Positions 35,628 to 48,802 of a stretch of DNA of 64,000 bases are shown here, piece by piece. The stretch lies in NCBI RefSeq assembly GCF_037975245.1, contig NC_092561.1, positions 2,330,501-2,394,500 on the forward strand, written 5' to 3'. Below the pieces are notes generated by a model. It saw only the letters and a program-made list of their open reading frames with translations. It had not been told where the DNA came from and did no database searches. Source of the DNA: Apostichopus japonicus (lineage: Eukaryota > Echinodermata > Holothuroidea > Aspidochirotida > Stichopodidae). The position numbers and the translations under genes are program-made. Numbering within the stretch: the first letter of the stretch is position 1; each line of letters opens with the position of its first letter.

Positions 35628-37316
35628 GAAAGTTGTACTATCGATTGGGTTGCCGTGGAGGGGGAGGAACAAGTCCTAAATATAGAGGAGAATTCAACTA
35701 TCGTTAATTGGTATACCTCGCAAATTTTATATGAGCTACTGCATAGGAGCGAACTTGGGTATAGGAATGTCTCTATGGCGACAAAATTCCTCTTACAAGT
35801 ATCACGTACCCCCCCCCCCCCTCCACCCCACTTCCCGCTCCATCCGAAGCAGTGTCACTTGTGAGACATCTAACATAGTACCCTTAAACTTAAATTTATT
35901 AATTAATTCTCTTGCCTAAACTTCTGACGTAGCCCAGCTGTTTATCATTTTGTCACCTCAGAGAGCTGAAGAAATGGCCGTGCACATGTATAGTTTATTT
36001 CCATCGCGTTTCCTCGTGTTTCCTCAAATTTCTCGAGGCTTTCTTTGTAAACTAGTTATGGGTGTCACTTTAGTAGCTCGCATAATATGAATGATCGACC
36101 ACGGCTCGACTAAATACATTGACCTAATTGTCAGAATGACTAAGCGAATCATCACAAAGAACGTCGAAGACAACGACCGCCAAAAATAGCAGGAAAGAGT
36201 CAGTATATGTTTGTATAGTAGAACTTCAAACACTTCATGTTGTATAGAAAACCAAGAACGACGTAGTGAATATTCAACAAAGTACACAAATTATTGAAAA
36301 TATTAACATTTATAGCTCAACCCAGAAAAAAAAAGCGCTCAATAATTGTCAAAACTATTCATAATTGAAAAAAAAGAAGAAAACGGTTTGCCCTGTACAT
36401 AAAGAAGAATGATCATGGCGAGTTTACATGGCTATGTTATAACTGGGGGGGGGGGGGGGTTTCAACAGTTTTGAAAGATTCACATTGCTTCGTTACTTGC
36501 GTTACCAGTTATCAGTGTTGATCCCAAAGTTTAGAAAAGCCAAAGAATGCTCATAGTTTTGAAAAGTATTTCCTTTTTCCATACTGGTGGTCTGGAATCT
36601 CTAAGCTTATACACTGACAACGAGAAGTATTAAATAAGACAATTAGTGAGAAATGGCAATAAATTCCTTGTTGAAGTTGGAGCATGAAGTGACCAGTATT
36701 AGACTTTCTAGCATATTTGGGTCACCACTGATGACCATAAAAATAAAAAAAAACAATTTCACTAATACACGTCATCAGAGGAGCAAGACATGGTCACTAT
36801 ATCTTTGATAAACATTCTTGATTGTCTATTGCCCGTCATACAGTATGTGTAATTATACCAATTTCTTATCATTTGGTCTTGTCATATATGTGTACTGTAA
36901 AGCATATGAAAAAAAAAAGAGATAAATTTGAAGTGAATGGAATTGATCTCGAATCACTTGATAACGTGATCACGTGCCCAGAATCACGTGTTCGCATACT
37001 GTAATAGTACTTTCTCTTTGCTTCTTCTCGATGATTAACACAATACTGACTTTCAGGCTAAACGAAAAAAATTGCCATAAAACCATGATTTATACAGTAT
37101 CGTGGAAGTCTGATACAATTGTGCTGATAAGAAGACTCCGTGTGACGTCATCACGACAATTGGACTAAACATGTCGTTGATTCTTTGATACTGTACACTG
37201 TACGTACAGATCACTTCCACTAAATGAAAAGTGTTCTATATAAGAAACGAAAGAAAAACAAAATCGTATTTTGATAAGGCCTAATACTTACTGCATAATA
37301 AATTAATTACTATGTG
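35628..37316. other. Intergenic stretch, no gene seen
   Basis: Poly-C near 35810-35822 and poly-G near 36445-36459. No coding exon or repeat boundary recognised. Confidence 0.45.
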
Positions 37317-37430
37317 TATTTATATATATATATATATTTATTTATATATATATATATTTATATATATATATACATATAAATAAATATATATATATATTTA
37401 TATATAAATATTTATCATATATATACATAG
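37317..37430. repeat. (TA)n / (TTTA) microsatellite
   Basis: TA runs broken by TTTA and AAATA. Confidence 0.9.
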
Positions 37431-38405
37431 TTTTTTGAAAACATGTTGGCTCTAACGACCCTTTATACATTACCATATGTACAACGCTATGTACTGTTAT
37501 CCGCTAGCCTATGGAGAAACAATGGGTTTATCTGGTCAAAATGAGCTATTTTTTAAACAAAAACATCAAGGTTGCGGACATTTGGGCTTTCATCTCGCAT
37601 CAGCGTTGATAATTCAAGTGAATTCCAATAATTGTGTCATCTTCGAAAACACCCACTAAACATGCCATTAAACACAATGAAAGCGCCGAGGACGTAGGTC
37701 AAGTGGTGCTGTTTTAATGCACGATTAATCTCATTTTTCTTTGTACTTCGTGGTGCGTTCAATCCAATATTCAAAGTTTAATGTAACACTGCTATGCATG
37801 GTTGAACGGTTCATTATGGGGTATGTTTTTTTGTTTGTATGATAAACACAAGCTATGGTGCATGAATATAAATAAAAATGCCCCATTTCTCTCTCTCTGC
37901 CATAACTGATCGATAACTTACACATTAGCTACCGTACTGATATACATTAACAAGAATTGTTCGTTATTTTCCTCCAAGCTCTAAAATGTAGATCATAATG
38001 AAAATAAAAAATAAATTGAAAATGAAAATGAATACGAATATGAAGTTAAAAATAGAAAAAATAAATCGATTCTATAAGCTTGAAAGAAAATGGATTCGTT
38101 TCAGCATATAATCAAATGAGAAAACATGTAGAGTGAAACATATAATTACAATTTAGCTATGAGTTTTTACGCTTCAATAACATCTCGCATACTACCGCAC
38201 CAACTGTAAACGGTAAACTTCATCACACGCACGTTTGAATGATTCCCGAGTTCGAAATGTTGTATTTAACATCTCAAATATTTCCTAGGTTATTTTCTCA
38301 ATATTAAAGCTTTTTACTGCAAAACGCCTTAAGGATATTTCTGCCGATTGTTTTTATATTCTAGCAATTTCTCAAGTTTTTTTTTCCATCTTAGCGTAAG
38401 GGTAC

Positions 38406-39438
38406 ATCCCGGCAGCGAATATTTTTTTCCCAAACTGAACTGACACTGAAATTATTTCCTCGATTCTGATTGGCTGATCAATACCGGAATGGTAGTCGGC
38501 GTTTATGAATGAAGGTATGTGACACTGTTAGTGTTGATCATACCAATCATCATGGGCCCCATCATGTCAAAAATACGTGTCACGCCATATAGAGGCTAAG
38601 TTAAAGTATGTAGGCCTAAGTGTGCCTACATGTAGATACAATGTGAGGCTTCCAGTTATCAAGAACTACTGTAAGGGCGGTAGGGCCTATATTAGTGAAT
38701 TTGAGATCTCGAACTAGTACGAATACGTATATACGGTTAATGCAGGCCTACTATGTCACCATGTATAAGAACTTCTGATTGTGCAGGTAAACATATGTGG
38801 TTACGTACGTATAGGTTATAAGCTATATACAACTAGTTAACAAGTCAAAAGACACAGACATATCGTCAATGAAATGCCATGTTTGTGTACACTCACTGGC
38901 TGACACACACTCGCTCGCGCGTCTTCATGGCCACTACATATTCGACTAGGCCTATCATGATTCATTGACTGAATGCATTTTGAATTTATGATTATAAAAC
39001 TAAAAGTATCGCAACCCCGAATGTACACAAACACCACGGTACATATGTACATCGGCTACATGTATACAATTACAAATACGTGTGTTTTATTGTGTTGTAT
39101 ACTATACACAGTACAGAAGGTTACATTACATGTATGTGCTGTGTAGAGCGGAGTCAAGCGAGTAAACAAACGATCGAGGACTGCCTATAATGGGCGCAGT
39201 AGTTGGGAATAGTTGCTTCACTGTATACTTTCGTTCAAATATACCTACCAAAAGTTCTGCAAAGTTGCTAATGTGAATATCTTGAATTTGATTGTGTTGA
39301 TCATACTGATATCGACAGATTATGGAGGATCCATGTTGAAAACTAAAGTATATCACGTGCTCGCTGATAACCAATCAGAATCGAGGAAATAATTTCAGTG
39401 TCAGTTCAGTTTGGGAAAAAAATATTCGCATCCCGGCA
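38406..39438. mobile_element. TIR transposon with 59-bp TIRs and 9-bp TSD
   Basis: Element 38415-39429 (1015 bp). The first 59 bp (38415-38473, starting GCGAATATTTTTTTCCC) and the last 59 bp (39371-39429) read as perfect inverted repeats. The flanks carry a perfect 9-bp duplication, ATCCCGGCA (38406-38414 and 39430-39438). Long TIRs with a 9-bp duplication suggest a Mutator-like or Merlin-like family, but the termini do not settle it. No transposase ORF, so non-autonomous. Confidence 0.88.
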
Positions 39439-39614
39439 TGGTGGGTTTGACAGGTCTGGTGCAACCAACCTCCCATTATTTTTACTAAGTAGTTTCCAGT
39501 ACTCCTTTAAAGCTTCCAAATCACGTGTACTGCGTGTCTTCCTCTTCATTAGATTCACCAAACTGCTATTGTCTGGTTTTACTCAAAAATGTTCTAATTT
39601 AAATTAACCTGCAG

Positions 39615-39635
39615 GAGCCGTGCCTTGCACGGCTC
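39615..39635. repeat. Perfect 9-bp hairpin
   Basis: GAGCCGTGC and GCACGGCTC flank a 3-nt loop CTT. Family and role unknown. Confidence 0.6.
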
Positions 39636-40471
39636 GAACAGACGTTTTCATTCTGACCATGGTTGGATAACGCCAGATTGTACAGTAGCTTAGGTCGGGT
39701 AATTTCTTTTGTATAAATTTTAGTAAAAAATGCTGTTTAGAATAACCAATATATTTAGAAATTTGTTCGACAGATTTCAGTTTAGACCGTTCAGTGTCTT
39801 TGGGGTTGTATTTCAAGAGGAACATTTATAAATCTAACAAATTCAGCCTTTTTTTGTTGTCACATTCTCAACAATTCTATCAACAACAAAAGAGGTGTTA
39901 TAATTCCGAGTTATAATTCTGCTCGCTAGTATATTATACTTTTCGTAGTTGCATTTTTCTCGTTGATTATTGATATCCACCTATATATGTTAAGTCACTT
40001 TTCTCATGTTACTGGTTACATAATTGATCGTTGCACAATGGTTTGTATAGAATAAATAGTGTAGTAAAGTGCTATAGATTTAACAAATAATCTGTTTTTT
40101 GTAAGTTATTGAAGCCGGTGTAGGGATTTAAAAGGTCATTAGTAAAATAGATTTGTCCAAGGGTTCTGTTTAATCAACGATGATTTGTTGATATCATTAA
40201 AACATCGTGATGTAAGGTATAAAGAGATTAGAAATACTGCGATAACCGTTAATCCGATAATTCAGGTAGGATTATATAGGCCGCTGGATAAACCAACAAA
40301 CCATAGTATTGGTCCATTACTATATATGATACTGCTAATTGAACATGTATCCGTTAATGGTAATCTTTGTGCCTGAATGCATATATAATAAGAGAAGCGT
40401 AAAATGTGGACACTTTTTGTACCCAAACAGTTATCTTTCGGTAGAAAACTTGATTCAAGTTGGAGACCAAG

Positions 40472-40954
40472 ATAATCATCAAGGGCGGCGGAAGCACTTT
40501 TAATCTGGGGGGGCACCGACATCAAATGGCACTTTGCAGAAATTCAATTGGACTGATGTAGTCTTATATTTAGTAACCTTTATAACTCTTATTGTATTAT
40601 CTTTTTCGCGTATACACATCACTCCATCAACGCCCACCCCCCCCCCCCCCTCACACTTTCATGGAAAAAATGCATACTAGCACTGCAATATGCAAAGTTG
40701 TATGCACGACATTCTGAGCGGAGCGCCACCATCGGTTGGCGCGGAGCGTACAAGAAAATTTTTGGTTTTACAAACCCCTCAGATGGCCGGAAACGGCCCT
40801 TCCCGAGTGTTCATTCTGGTTCCCTGGCCTCTTGCTAACTTGAGACACCTCAATTTTTATGTAGAAAAAGGGCACATTTTTAACCCTGAGGAAAAGTGGG
40901 GGGGGGGGACGTGCCCCCTGTGCCCCCCCCGGTTCCGCCGCCCTTGATAATCAT
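40472..40954. mobile_element. hAT-type MITE with 8-bp TSD and shared core
   Basis: The element (40480-40946, 467 bp) has ends CAAGGGCGGCGGAAGC and, inverted, CAAGGGCGGCGGAACC. A perfect 8-bp duplication, ATAATCAT, lies at 40472-40479 and 40947-40954. Its interior carries the GCGGAGCGCCACC...GGTTGGCGCGGAGCG core (40714-40750) also found in copies at 33707, 34935 and 60201. Confidence 0.9.
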
Positions 40955-43900
40955 ATTAAATTCCGCAAGAATAACTTAGGCAGACACAGAGAACACAAAA
41001 TGACTGTTTAGAGATGTTTTCTATGCTATTCAAGGGTTTTCAAGGGATTCCCCTTAAAAAAAATATACTCCAAATCTATAGAATAAAACTGACGGTGGTG
41101 ATGACGTCATCACCTCAATATGCAGGGTTAATGTACAGTTTCTGTATTGATGACATGGGCTAATTACTAACACTGAAGTTCATAACGCTAGGCTATAGCC
41201 AGGTAAGTGTTAGTATATATACGTTGTCGTGCATTGGTGATGAAATGTATGATATTACTGCAGGTAACTTATCTCTCCACGAAGGATTCATTATCCATGC
41301 AAACTGATTTCGGCATTAGTCAACCCGAAATTTCGCATTTGCGGTGTACGAAATATGATATACGTGCCTATAATGTGTAATATATACACTTGATATTGTT
41401 ATTATTATTATGATTTTAACTGTTCTAATGTGGTTTATCAAACTAAGAGAACACTAAGGAAATATCTTCGCTGTCTTAATTTGTGAAAAAAAACTTACAT
41501 GACTTTATCACTATATAATAAATGAGATTCGGGTCTTCGCAATCTAAATGTAATTGATGAAATTTCGCTTTTAATATTTTCGAATTAGCGACCATTCTTG
41601 TTAAAGCATATAATTTAATAATTTTCGGTATCGCGTTTCTTCTCTGCATTCTAGAATCAGGCGCATTTGGAGTAACATTATCATAAAATGAATCACGCGA
41701 CAGTCGTGACTCAGTATAAACTCTAGACCCGCACCGCCCCGTCCCGCCCGTCCCACCCCCACCTTTCGCCAATCCTCCCGTGTATACAATCAGACGACGA
41801 ACCTAGCCGACATTAGACGAAAAGAACCGTCCCAATTCTTATATGCAAACTAAGCAGGTTAGTTCAGACAAACCATTTTTGTCTTCAGTTGTTGGAACTT
41901 ACATAGGTTACATGTTGGTATTTCCTCTGAAGTTTTCAAGTATAACGAACTTTCATAAGCATATAAACAATTTTGTTTTTACATTGATGATACAAAGCTC
42001 AATAACATATTTATTTATCACGTTCATGCTATGACTACATACAGACAGGGGATGAAAAACACAATGAACATGTTTACAGACTAAGGTATTTGGGAACAGC
42101 AAAGAAAACAATAGACAATAAAATGGAAGGTAATTGTTTGGCGTTTAGTATTGATATTAGTATATAGTACAAAGCTCCCCATTGACACCTCAACAGTACA
42201 GAGCTTTGGTGGTTTATAGGTCTCAGGCAAATCCAATAACTTCCCGTCTATAGGTCAATTTAGAGGAAATTGTTAATTTGAATTAGTATCAGCTTACACA
42301 AATACATTGATGAGTTCAACAGACTTGGCGTGAACCCCGAAACAATTGGAAGCCTTTGTTCTCTTTCAATATATCCAATTAGCTTGTTAAGATTCATATC
42401 TTAATATTTATCCTCCTCATTATAATGGCCAGCAGTAATAAAAGTACCAGATTTATGCATGCCAAAAAATTGCTTAAATTTGTATTTTAAGTTTTGTTGG
42501 AAATATTTTTAAGGGAATTTCAAATCATTCAAGTCTTTATTAGACACCGAGTTGTTTTCCAACAAGACAATTACAGCATTTTTGAGCACTGGAATGCTAA
42601 CAAGGTGTGTCAGTGGGGGTCCGGGTGTGGGGTGGTGCGTGAGTGGGGTGGGGTGGGTGGGTTGGCTTAAAGTGAGCATGAGTGCGGAAACGTTTACTTT
42701 GTAGCATATTAGTGGCGAATACTGTTGGTGTGTCAGGTAACCATACAGTTACTGTTGTGTCGTTCAACTATTCACATTCATCAAAAGTCCAAGCATAATC
42801 CTGACTTATAATTGAAGGGAGACAATGATATGGATTTTAATTGTTTCTATGCTTATTTGAACTTGTGGTTAGATCCAGGCTGGTCAAACTAGCCATACAC
42901 TTACTTTCATACAATTCAAAAAGGAAAATCCGGTTCAAGAACTTCATGTGTGTGTGTTTTTTATATATATATATATATATATATATTTTTTTAATTATTT
43001 GACCACGCTACTTTCGCTTGGAGTGTTTATATCTTTAAGTAATGCAATTGTGAAAAAGTGTTAATATCCAAGGGGGGGGGGGGTGTTTAATTATTCATCA
43101 CCCTTACGGTCCCCATGGTTTCATTAGTTCTAATAATGATTTTGGACTCTTTTAAGTGTTATTCAAGGGGTTAATTTTTTCCATGAAATATAATAATTGT
43201 CTACATTAAATGTAGAAACCAAAAAAAGAAGAACTTGTCTGCTAATGATTATAATAATTCCCACCAGAGTGATTATCAATAATTGATCAACAATGAAGTA
43301 TATCACTCGGTAGATAATTAACTTGATTGTTTTTATCGAAAGTATATTCCTTAGTTGTACTTTTACGACACACATTAACAGAACGCTAGCAGAGGCTAAA
43401 ATTACAGAAGAATAAAGAAAGATGTTAAACCAGATATCAGCTAACAGACTAAACAGAGCAAGATAATTGTTAGGTATATGGGGCATTAGGTTATGGTAAA
43501 CATCCCTGACAGTTTATATAAAGAGCAATATAAGGGTGTATACTGCTCCTTTAACTGTTCGGGTGTATATACTACTCCTTTAAGTACCCAACCTGTTATA
43601 GTACGATTGCGTGTACACATGCACGCGGTATATGCTGTCCTTCCGTATAGTAGTGTTTGTCAGTTCGCTCTGCAGGTGTTTCTGCATGATGCATGATAAA
43701 GTATGTTGATTTGCATATTGCAAGCACGCAGTGGATATGTCGAAACAATGATGATGACACTTTACATTACTATACCCTTGAAAATCCTGGCTACCTTAAC
43801 AAGTATTTTATTAGGTTAGGTTCTTTATATTACACTTAAACTTGGCCTCACTTTTATGGATGGCTCTTTTTTTTTAAATGAAATTACAATTGATTGATCT

Positions 43901-44940
43901 TAGCCAATCGACGAGGTATTGTGTTTAATTAATTGAACTTCCATAAGTGTTTTGTATACTGCCATTGTATGCGACAATTGGCCTGACGAGGGAGGAGAGG
44001 ATGGGGGAGGGGGGGGGGGGTCAGCGTAGCGGTCGGGTTCAAATATTAGGGGTCTCGGGAAGAATGGCGGGGCCCAAGAATACATGGAGTGGAGTATGTT
44101 AGTATTCCACTTTCATAATCTGAAAGAAAGAAGAACTCGTACAAGAAAGGTCGGAACCGGTGACATAATTCGCCACTGGGTCCGACGTACCTCTCGATTC
44201 CTGCCCAGAGTCAACATTCTTTTCACCCTTTCGTGAATATCTTACACGTATTGCCGAAAGTTGTCTTCGTGAGAAAGAGAGAACCGGGAGAGATAAGCTT
44301 TTAAGCTTAAGTGATGTTAAATACAAAGTAAACCCATTAATAACCTGTTCAATTATCGTTAAAACCATTCTACCATCAATTTGCTTCCCTAAAATCAGGG
44401 AGGTGTTACAACATGAAACACTCATTGTATACCAGATAAAACAGTTCCTTCACTAAAATGCCAAAATAAAAATTGGTTGCAAAGGAAGAAGAATAAAAAT
44501 TGGAAAACAACACTTGCCAGTATATTCGATATCTTGCACTTTATATAAAGTAGATAAGTCGTCTGAATACTACCGACGATGGAATAAACAGGCTATGTTG
44601 GTATAATGCGTGACGTCACGCTGTTATATACCGCACAGACTAATTACAATGGAATAGTGTATGTACTAGTGTGACGTCATATGACGTCACGATTTTCTTA
44701 AAATCAAAATGCTGGTGAAAGTGAAAAAGGTTCAGATTGATTTATTTTAATAATCGAACGAATTTAAATAATTTCTACACTGTACAAATAAACATACAAG
44801 TTTCAATGAATGAAAATAGGTATAAATTTATTGTTGTGCCAATAAATTTCCAAATCTCTTCTAACAATGAAAGCTTATAAAACATTCAGGAAGGACATGA
44901 CTAACTTTTCCTCTGTTCCGCACTCCTTCTCCCCTTTCTC
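40955..44940. other. Intergenic stretch, no gene seen
   Basis: Contains a TA run at 42961-42987, G-rich runs at 42605-42665 and near 43070-43084 and 44004-44022. No coding exon recognised. Confidence 0.45.
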
Positions 44941-45275
44941 CCCCCCCCCCCCCCTTTTCACTCATCTTCTCACAGCTCTCTTCCCCTCCTTTTATCTCCA
45001 CACCTTTCTGTCTTTGTCCCTCTCCAGTTTATTCCCTACACTGTGCCTTTAATCCTCTCTTTGTCCCTCCACTGTTTATCTCCTACCTCTCCTCTTCCCC
45101 TGTTGCTTTCTTCTCACCATCCCTTGTCTACTTCTAATCCCCTTTCATCTATCTCATTGTGTTCACCGTGCTCATTAACCTGTCTGTATTCTGTGCGTGT
45201 TTTTGTCCCCTCTGTTACTGTAACTTGTCATTTAGCCTCTGAAGAAGATCCTGCTAGGATCGAAACGTCAGGCCA
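44930..45275 (+). mobile_element. CT-rich retroelement tail ending in hammerhead motif
   Basis: About 300 bp of C/T-rich sequence leads into a hammerhead-like motif at 45235-45273. That end structure fits known retroelement-linked hammerheads such as those of Penelope-like elements, but no reverse transcriptase lies nearby, so the identity is inference. Confidence 0.4.
45235..45273 (+). ncRNA. Hammerhead-ribozyme-like motif
   Basis: Stem I is GCCT (45235-45238) with AGGC (45270-45273). Core CTGAAGA is at 45239-45245. Stem II is GATCC (45247-45251) with GGATC (45257-45261), loop TGCTA. GAAA is at 45262-45265. Stem III is the palindrome ACGT (45265-45268) and the cleavage-site base is C (45269). 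All core positions are intact. Stem III has no loop. Confidence 0.68.
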
Positions 45276-46989
45276 ACTTACTTTTACACAATGAAAGCTT
45301 ATCTTAGTTATTTCAATGTGTCAATTGAATTATTGACACACACACACACACACATATATGGAAGGAAAGAGAACCTGCCAAGCTTTTCTACATTCCAAAT
45401 ATATTGTATCTATATTTGTTATTCCTAAGATATATAAAGATCAAGTTTAATGACCAAGTCCGTCGAACGTTGGTAATAGTAAATGACAGGTTAGTTTAAT
45501 GGTTGTCTCCATAGATAAATTTTTCAAGCTCCATAGGGAGGTTTTTGTTTATTTTTTTGGTTTTTAACATTTCCTGTACTGGTTTATATAAAAGTGCATG
45601 TGTCACATTATTTGGCGGATATAGTGAAATATAGTGCTCTAGAATAAATTACTAGAAATATTCAAGATGATGTATGCATTTCATTTTAAGTACATGTGCG
45701 TGTCTGAGTGTGTTATTATTAGACGTTGTTCCAACTGTTTGCACGTTATCTCATTACTTGATTCCCATCAGCAATTGGGTTAAAATAAATTGATGTTTTG
45801 TAAGAAAAAGTAGATTAAATAGTTCGAATTACCTTGTTTTTTTCCTATAATTTTTTTCGTGAATTTAAATGGTAAAGTGAGAATTAAGAAAAAAGGAAAC
45901 ACAAGACAATGAAAAGGATTCTAAGGCTCATTGGAAATTTGAGAGCATCAGGCTGTCACAATCAGGTGCGTAAACATATACGTATACTTCTGAGGATATT
46001 ATGCCCTATAATAAAATCATGTGAGGGGAGGGGGGGGGGTCAGGGATCTAATATAAACGGTCGCGGGTAGGGGATCAAGGATCGGGGATCGCTGGTGGGG
46101 ATCAAATTTGATATGGATCAACAGGAAGTAAATCAAATACCAACATATATCATTCGTCTCTCCAATATTCTTAAAACGCATGCGCATTAAACCCTGGTTT
46201 ATCCGGAGCAGAAATTCAACCTTTTCTCTCTGTATAATGCATATTTTTAATGGATGTATTTCTCCCCTATATTGTCCCCCTCAGACAATTTTTGAAGAAA
46301 CACAAAGCACGTTGTTTTATATTTAGTTGTATTGTGGCGTCTTTGTAGCCTACGTGTTTATCACACTTATTTGCTTCAAGTTGAAGGAAAGCGAAGGGCA
46401 ATCCTTAGATTTCATCTGATATTGAAGCCGTTATTCAAATGTTTCATCTATTTTACACATTTCATTTAAATATCAAATATCAATACACATTAATTTACGT
46501 ATCATCTTTAATTAAGAACGTTATTAAGTCGTGTCTTCGACACAGTCAGTAGTGTATAGGCTCAGTTCAATTGGGAAGTCACGCTAATTACTCGATGCAT
46601 AATAATGCTACTCGTTAATGTTAAAATATATCAACCGCTAATAGCTCTCAGCAGAACTGTATTCACAGCATTGAAGGATACAACACTGTTCAAAAACGTA
46701 CAAAGGTTTCTGACTGCCCGTACTAAATGGAAACTCGAAACCAATTTTTGTATTCGATTCCACTCTCGTCTTTTTTTATTGCTGCAATGTAATTGCCCGA
46801 GGGTGACTTTTAAACACACAGCTTTCGTATTTCCTTGTACCGATGCACTTATCTAGAGGTTCAATGTGAAATTGATACAGTAAACGGCTGGTAGGGACAT
46901 TGTGTGAGTATTCACTTAAAGGAACACCATGAATATAATTAAAATATCGTTGCAAGTGGAAAAAGATTTGATATAAGACTTTTCAATAT
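45276..46989. other. Intergenic stretch, no gene seen
   Basis: A short (AC)n run at 45335-45354 and a G-rich run at 46024-46040; nothing else recognised. Confidence 0.45.
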
Positions 46990-47340
46990 CGTCACTCCTC
47001 ACGTCACGTCATGCTGTATGTCAAATCATGTGACGCCATGTCACCGTGAAGTCATGTTATGTCACATCACGGAATACCATACCAAGTCACGTCAACGTGA
47101 GGTCAGGCATTGTGAAGTCACATACAGCCATATCACGTCACGTTACAATGGCGTCGAGTCACGTCACGTTACGTCACCATGACGTCGAGTTACCTTACGT
47201 TACATCCCACACACGTCAAGTCATCCCAAATTATGTTAGTTCATGCCATCGCAAAACCACGTCAGGTAATGTCACGCCACGTCACATTACGTCGTGAGAA
47301 TGTGAAGTCACATGACGTCACACGCCATGTCAAGTGCTAT
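46990..47340. repeat. Cluster of CACGTCA / TGACGTCA motifs
   Basis: About 350 bp dense in gtcacgtca, acgtcac and atgacgtca blocks, forming an irregular low-complexity array. Several blocks contain the TGACGTCA-type core bound by ATF/CREB factors, though array degeneration could produce that by itself. Confidence 0.7.
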
Positions 47341-48340
47341 AAAGTACACATATGTCAGGTAAAAAGACTTGGTAGATGTTTCGAAGCTACCAAAATTTCG
47401 CTGACAACTAATATGGTTTGCAGTGTATGTTCCAATTTGATTTATTATGTTGCTGCGTATAGGCATATACTTTTAACATAAACAGTATCTCTTTATAAAA
47501 GTGATTTTTTTAAATTTTTTACAAGAGCTGTTATAACAGTCACACTATTACTCCGTAGTAGTTTAACTTAATAAGCTTAACAGATAATTCGTATGGACTG
47601 ATTTCTGTATGTTAAAGCGTTTGTCATTGTACTATTCTAAACGATAAATGTATTAGGTGTCAAGCTGGTGAAACTTCTGACGCCAGGATACGGCAAAATA
47701 TCCTCTATCCTGTTATGGTTTGATAGCTTCCTTGTACATTATACTAAGCCTTAGCTTATTGCGTGTTATGAATGTCATAACGTTCTCTTTTGTAACTGGG
47801 CCAAACATACACATGACAGATGTACAAATACAGTAGCATAGGTTTAATTAAATAAAGTACGGCCATAATAATAACAGAACATACTCACAGCATATGATCA
47901 CCGTTACCATGGCAAAAGAGTAACATTTTTTTTAAAGAACTATTGTATTGACTGAGCCGGTTTTGGAATATAGAACTTAAATGTTAAACTTAAATCCGTT
48001 ATGATTCAGACATTTTTATGGAATTTCGATTATATACAACCGTTATCTAGACCAATGTATATAACTGGCAGCAATTATTTAGTTTGTTACGGTAGGTTGT
48101 AAGGGACAAACTTCGTCAACCAATGACATTATTTTGACTTATTGTCAAGTGTCAAGGGTCACCTTCATTCATAGGGTAACCTAGCAACTCAACATTGTGA
48201 TCACCATCTTAACTAAGATTTGATGTTATGCAACTGGAGAAATAATATGCTTGGACGTATTTCGTACATAAGTATGGATAAGCTAATTCTTGTTGTCGTG
48301 TGAGTGTTACTGGACAACTCCGCAAATGTAATACGGTAGT
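47341..48340. other. Intergenic stretch, no gene seen
   Basis: No ORF or repeat boundary recognised. Confidence 0.45.
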
Positions 48341-48348
48341 TTTGACGC

Positions 48349-48461
<113 letters not shown>

Positions 48462-48660
48462 CAAAGTTCAAAGTATCTCTTTCGAGATCCGGCTTTAGGA
48501 ATCACAAATGATTTTCGAGTTGGTGAGCATCATGTTTGATCTCTAGAGTAAGGCAAAATATGTCACCAAAAACAGAACTAGTATTTTTCGATACAGGTGA
48601 CACACGCCTACAGTGGAATTACGACCTTTCTCACCGGCTTAGAACCTCTGGACATACAAT

Positions 48661-48802
48661 CAGCATCCATGGCCTAGTTGGTTAGGGTGTCCGCGTACAA
48701 AGCGGGAGGCCCGGGTTCGAATCCCGGTGGAGGCTGGAAGTTTTTTCACTGTTCTTGATTTTCCAACTCATAACGGTTTTCATTTATATATATATATATA
48801 CA
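48661..48802 (+). mobile_element. tRNA-derived SINE with (TA)n tail, copy 2
   Basis: The tRNA-like head (48661-48735) retains an A-box (tggcctagttgg), a B-box (ggttcgaatcc), a 5-bp anticodon-like stem TCCGC/GCGGG around GTACAAA, and a mostly paired acceptor stem. The body tggaagttttttcactgttc and a (TA)n tail follow. It matches the minus-strand copy at 20545-20885. Confidence 0.85.

Noticed and set aside
36745..36785. Hammerhead-like CTGATGA...GAAA on the minus strand
   Set aside because: No stem III or stem I pairing can be drawn.
39604..39825. Minus-strand 73-residue Lys/Ser-rich ORF
   Set aside because: Resembles no family I recognise and lies in transposon-dense DNA; insufficient support for a gene.
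48661..48735. A functional tRNA gene
   Set aside because: It has good A and B boxes but a mismatch in the acceptor stem, plus a SINE body and (TA)n tail shared with the copy near 20.7 kb, so it is a SINE head.
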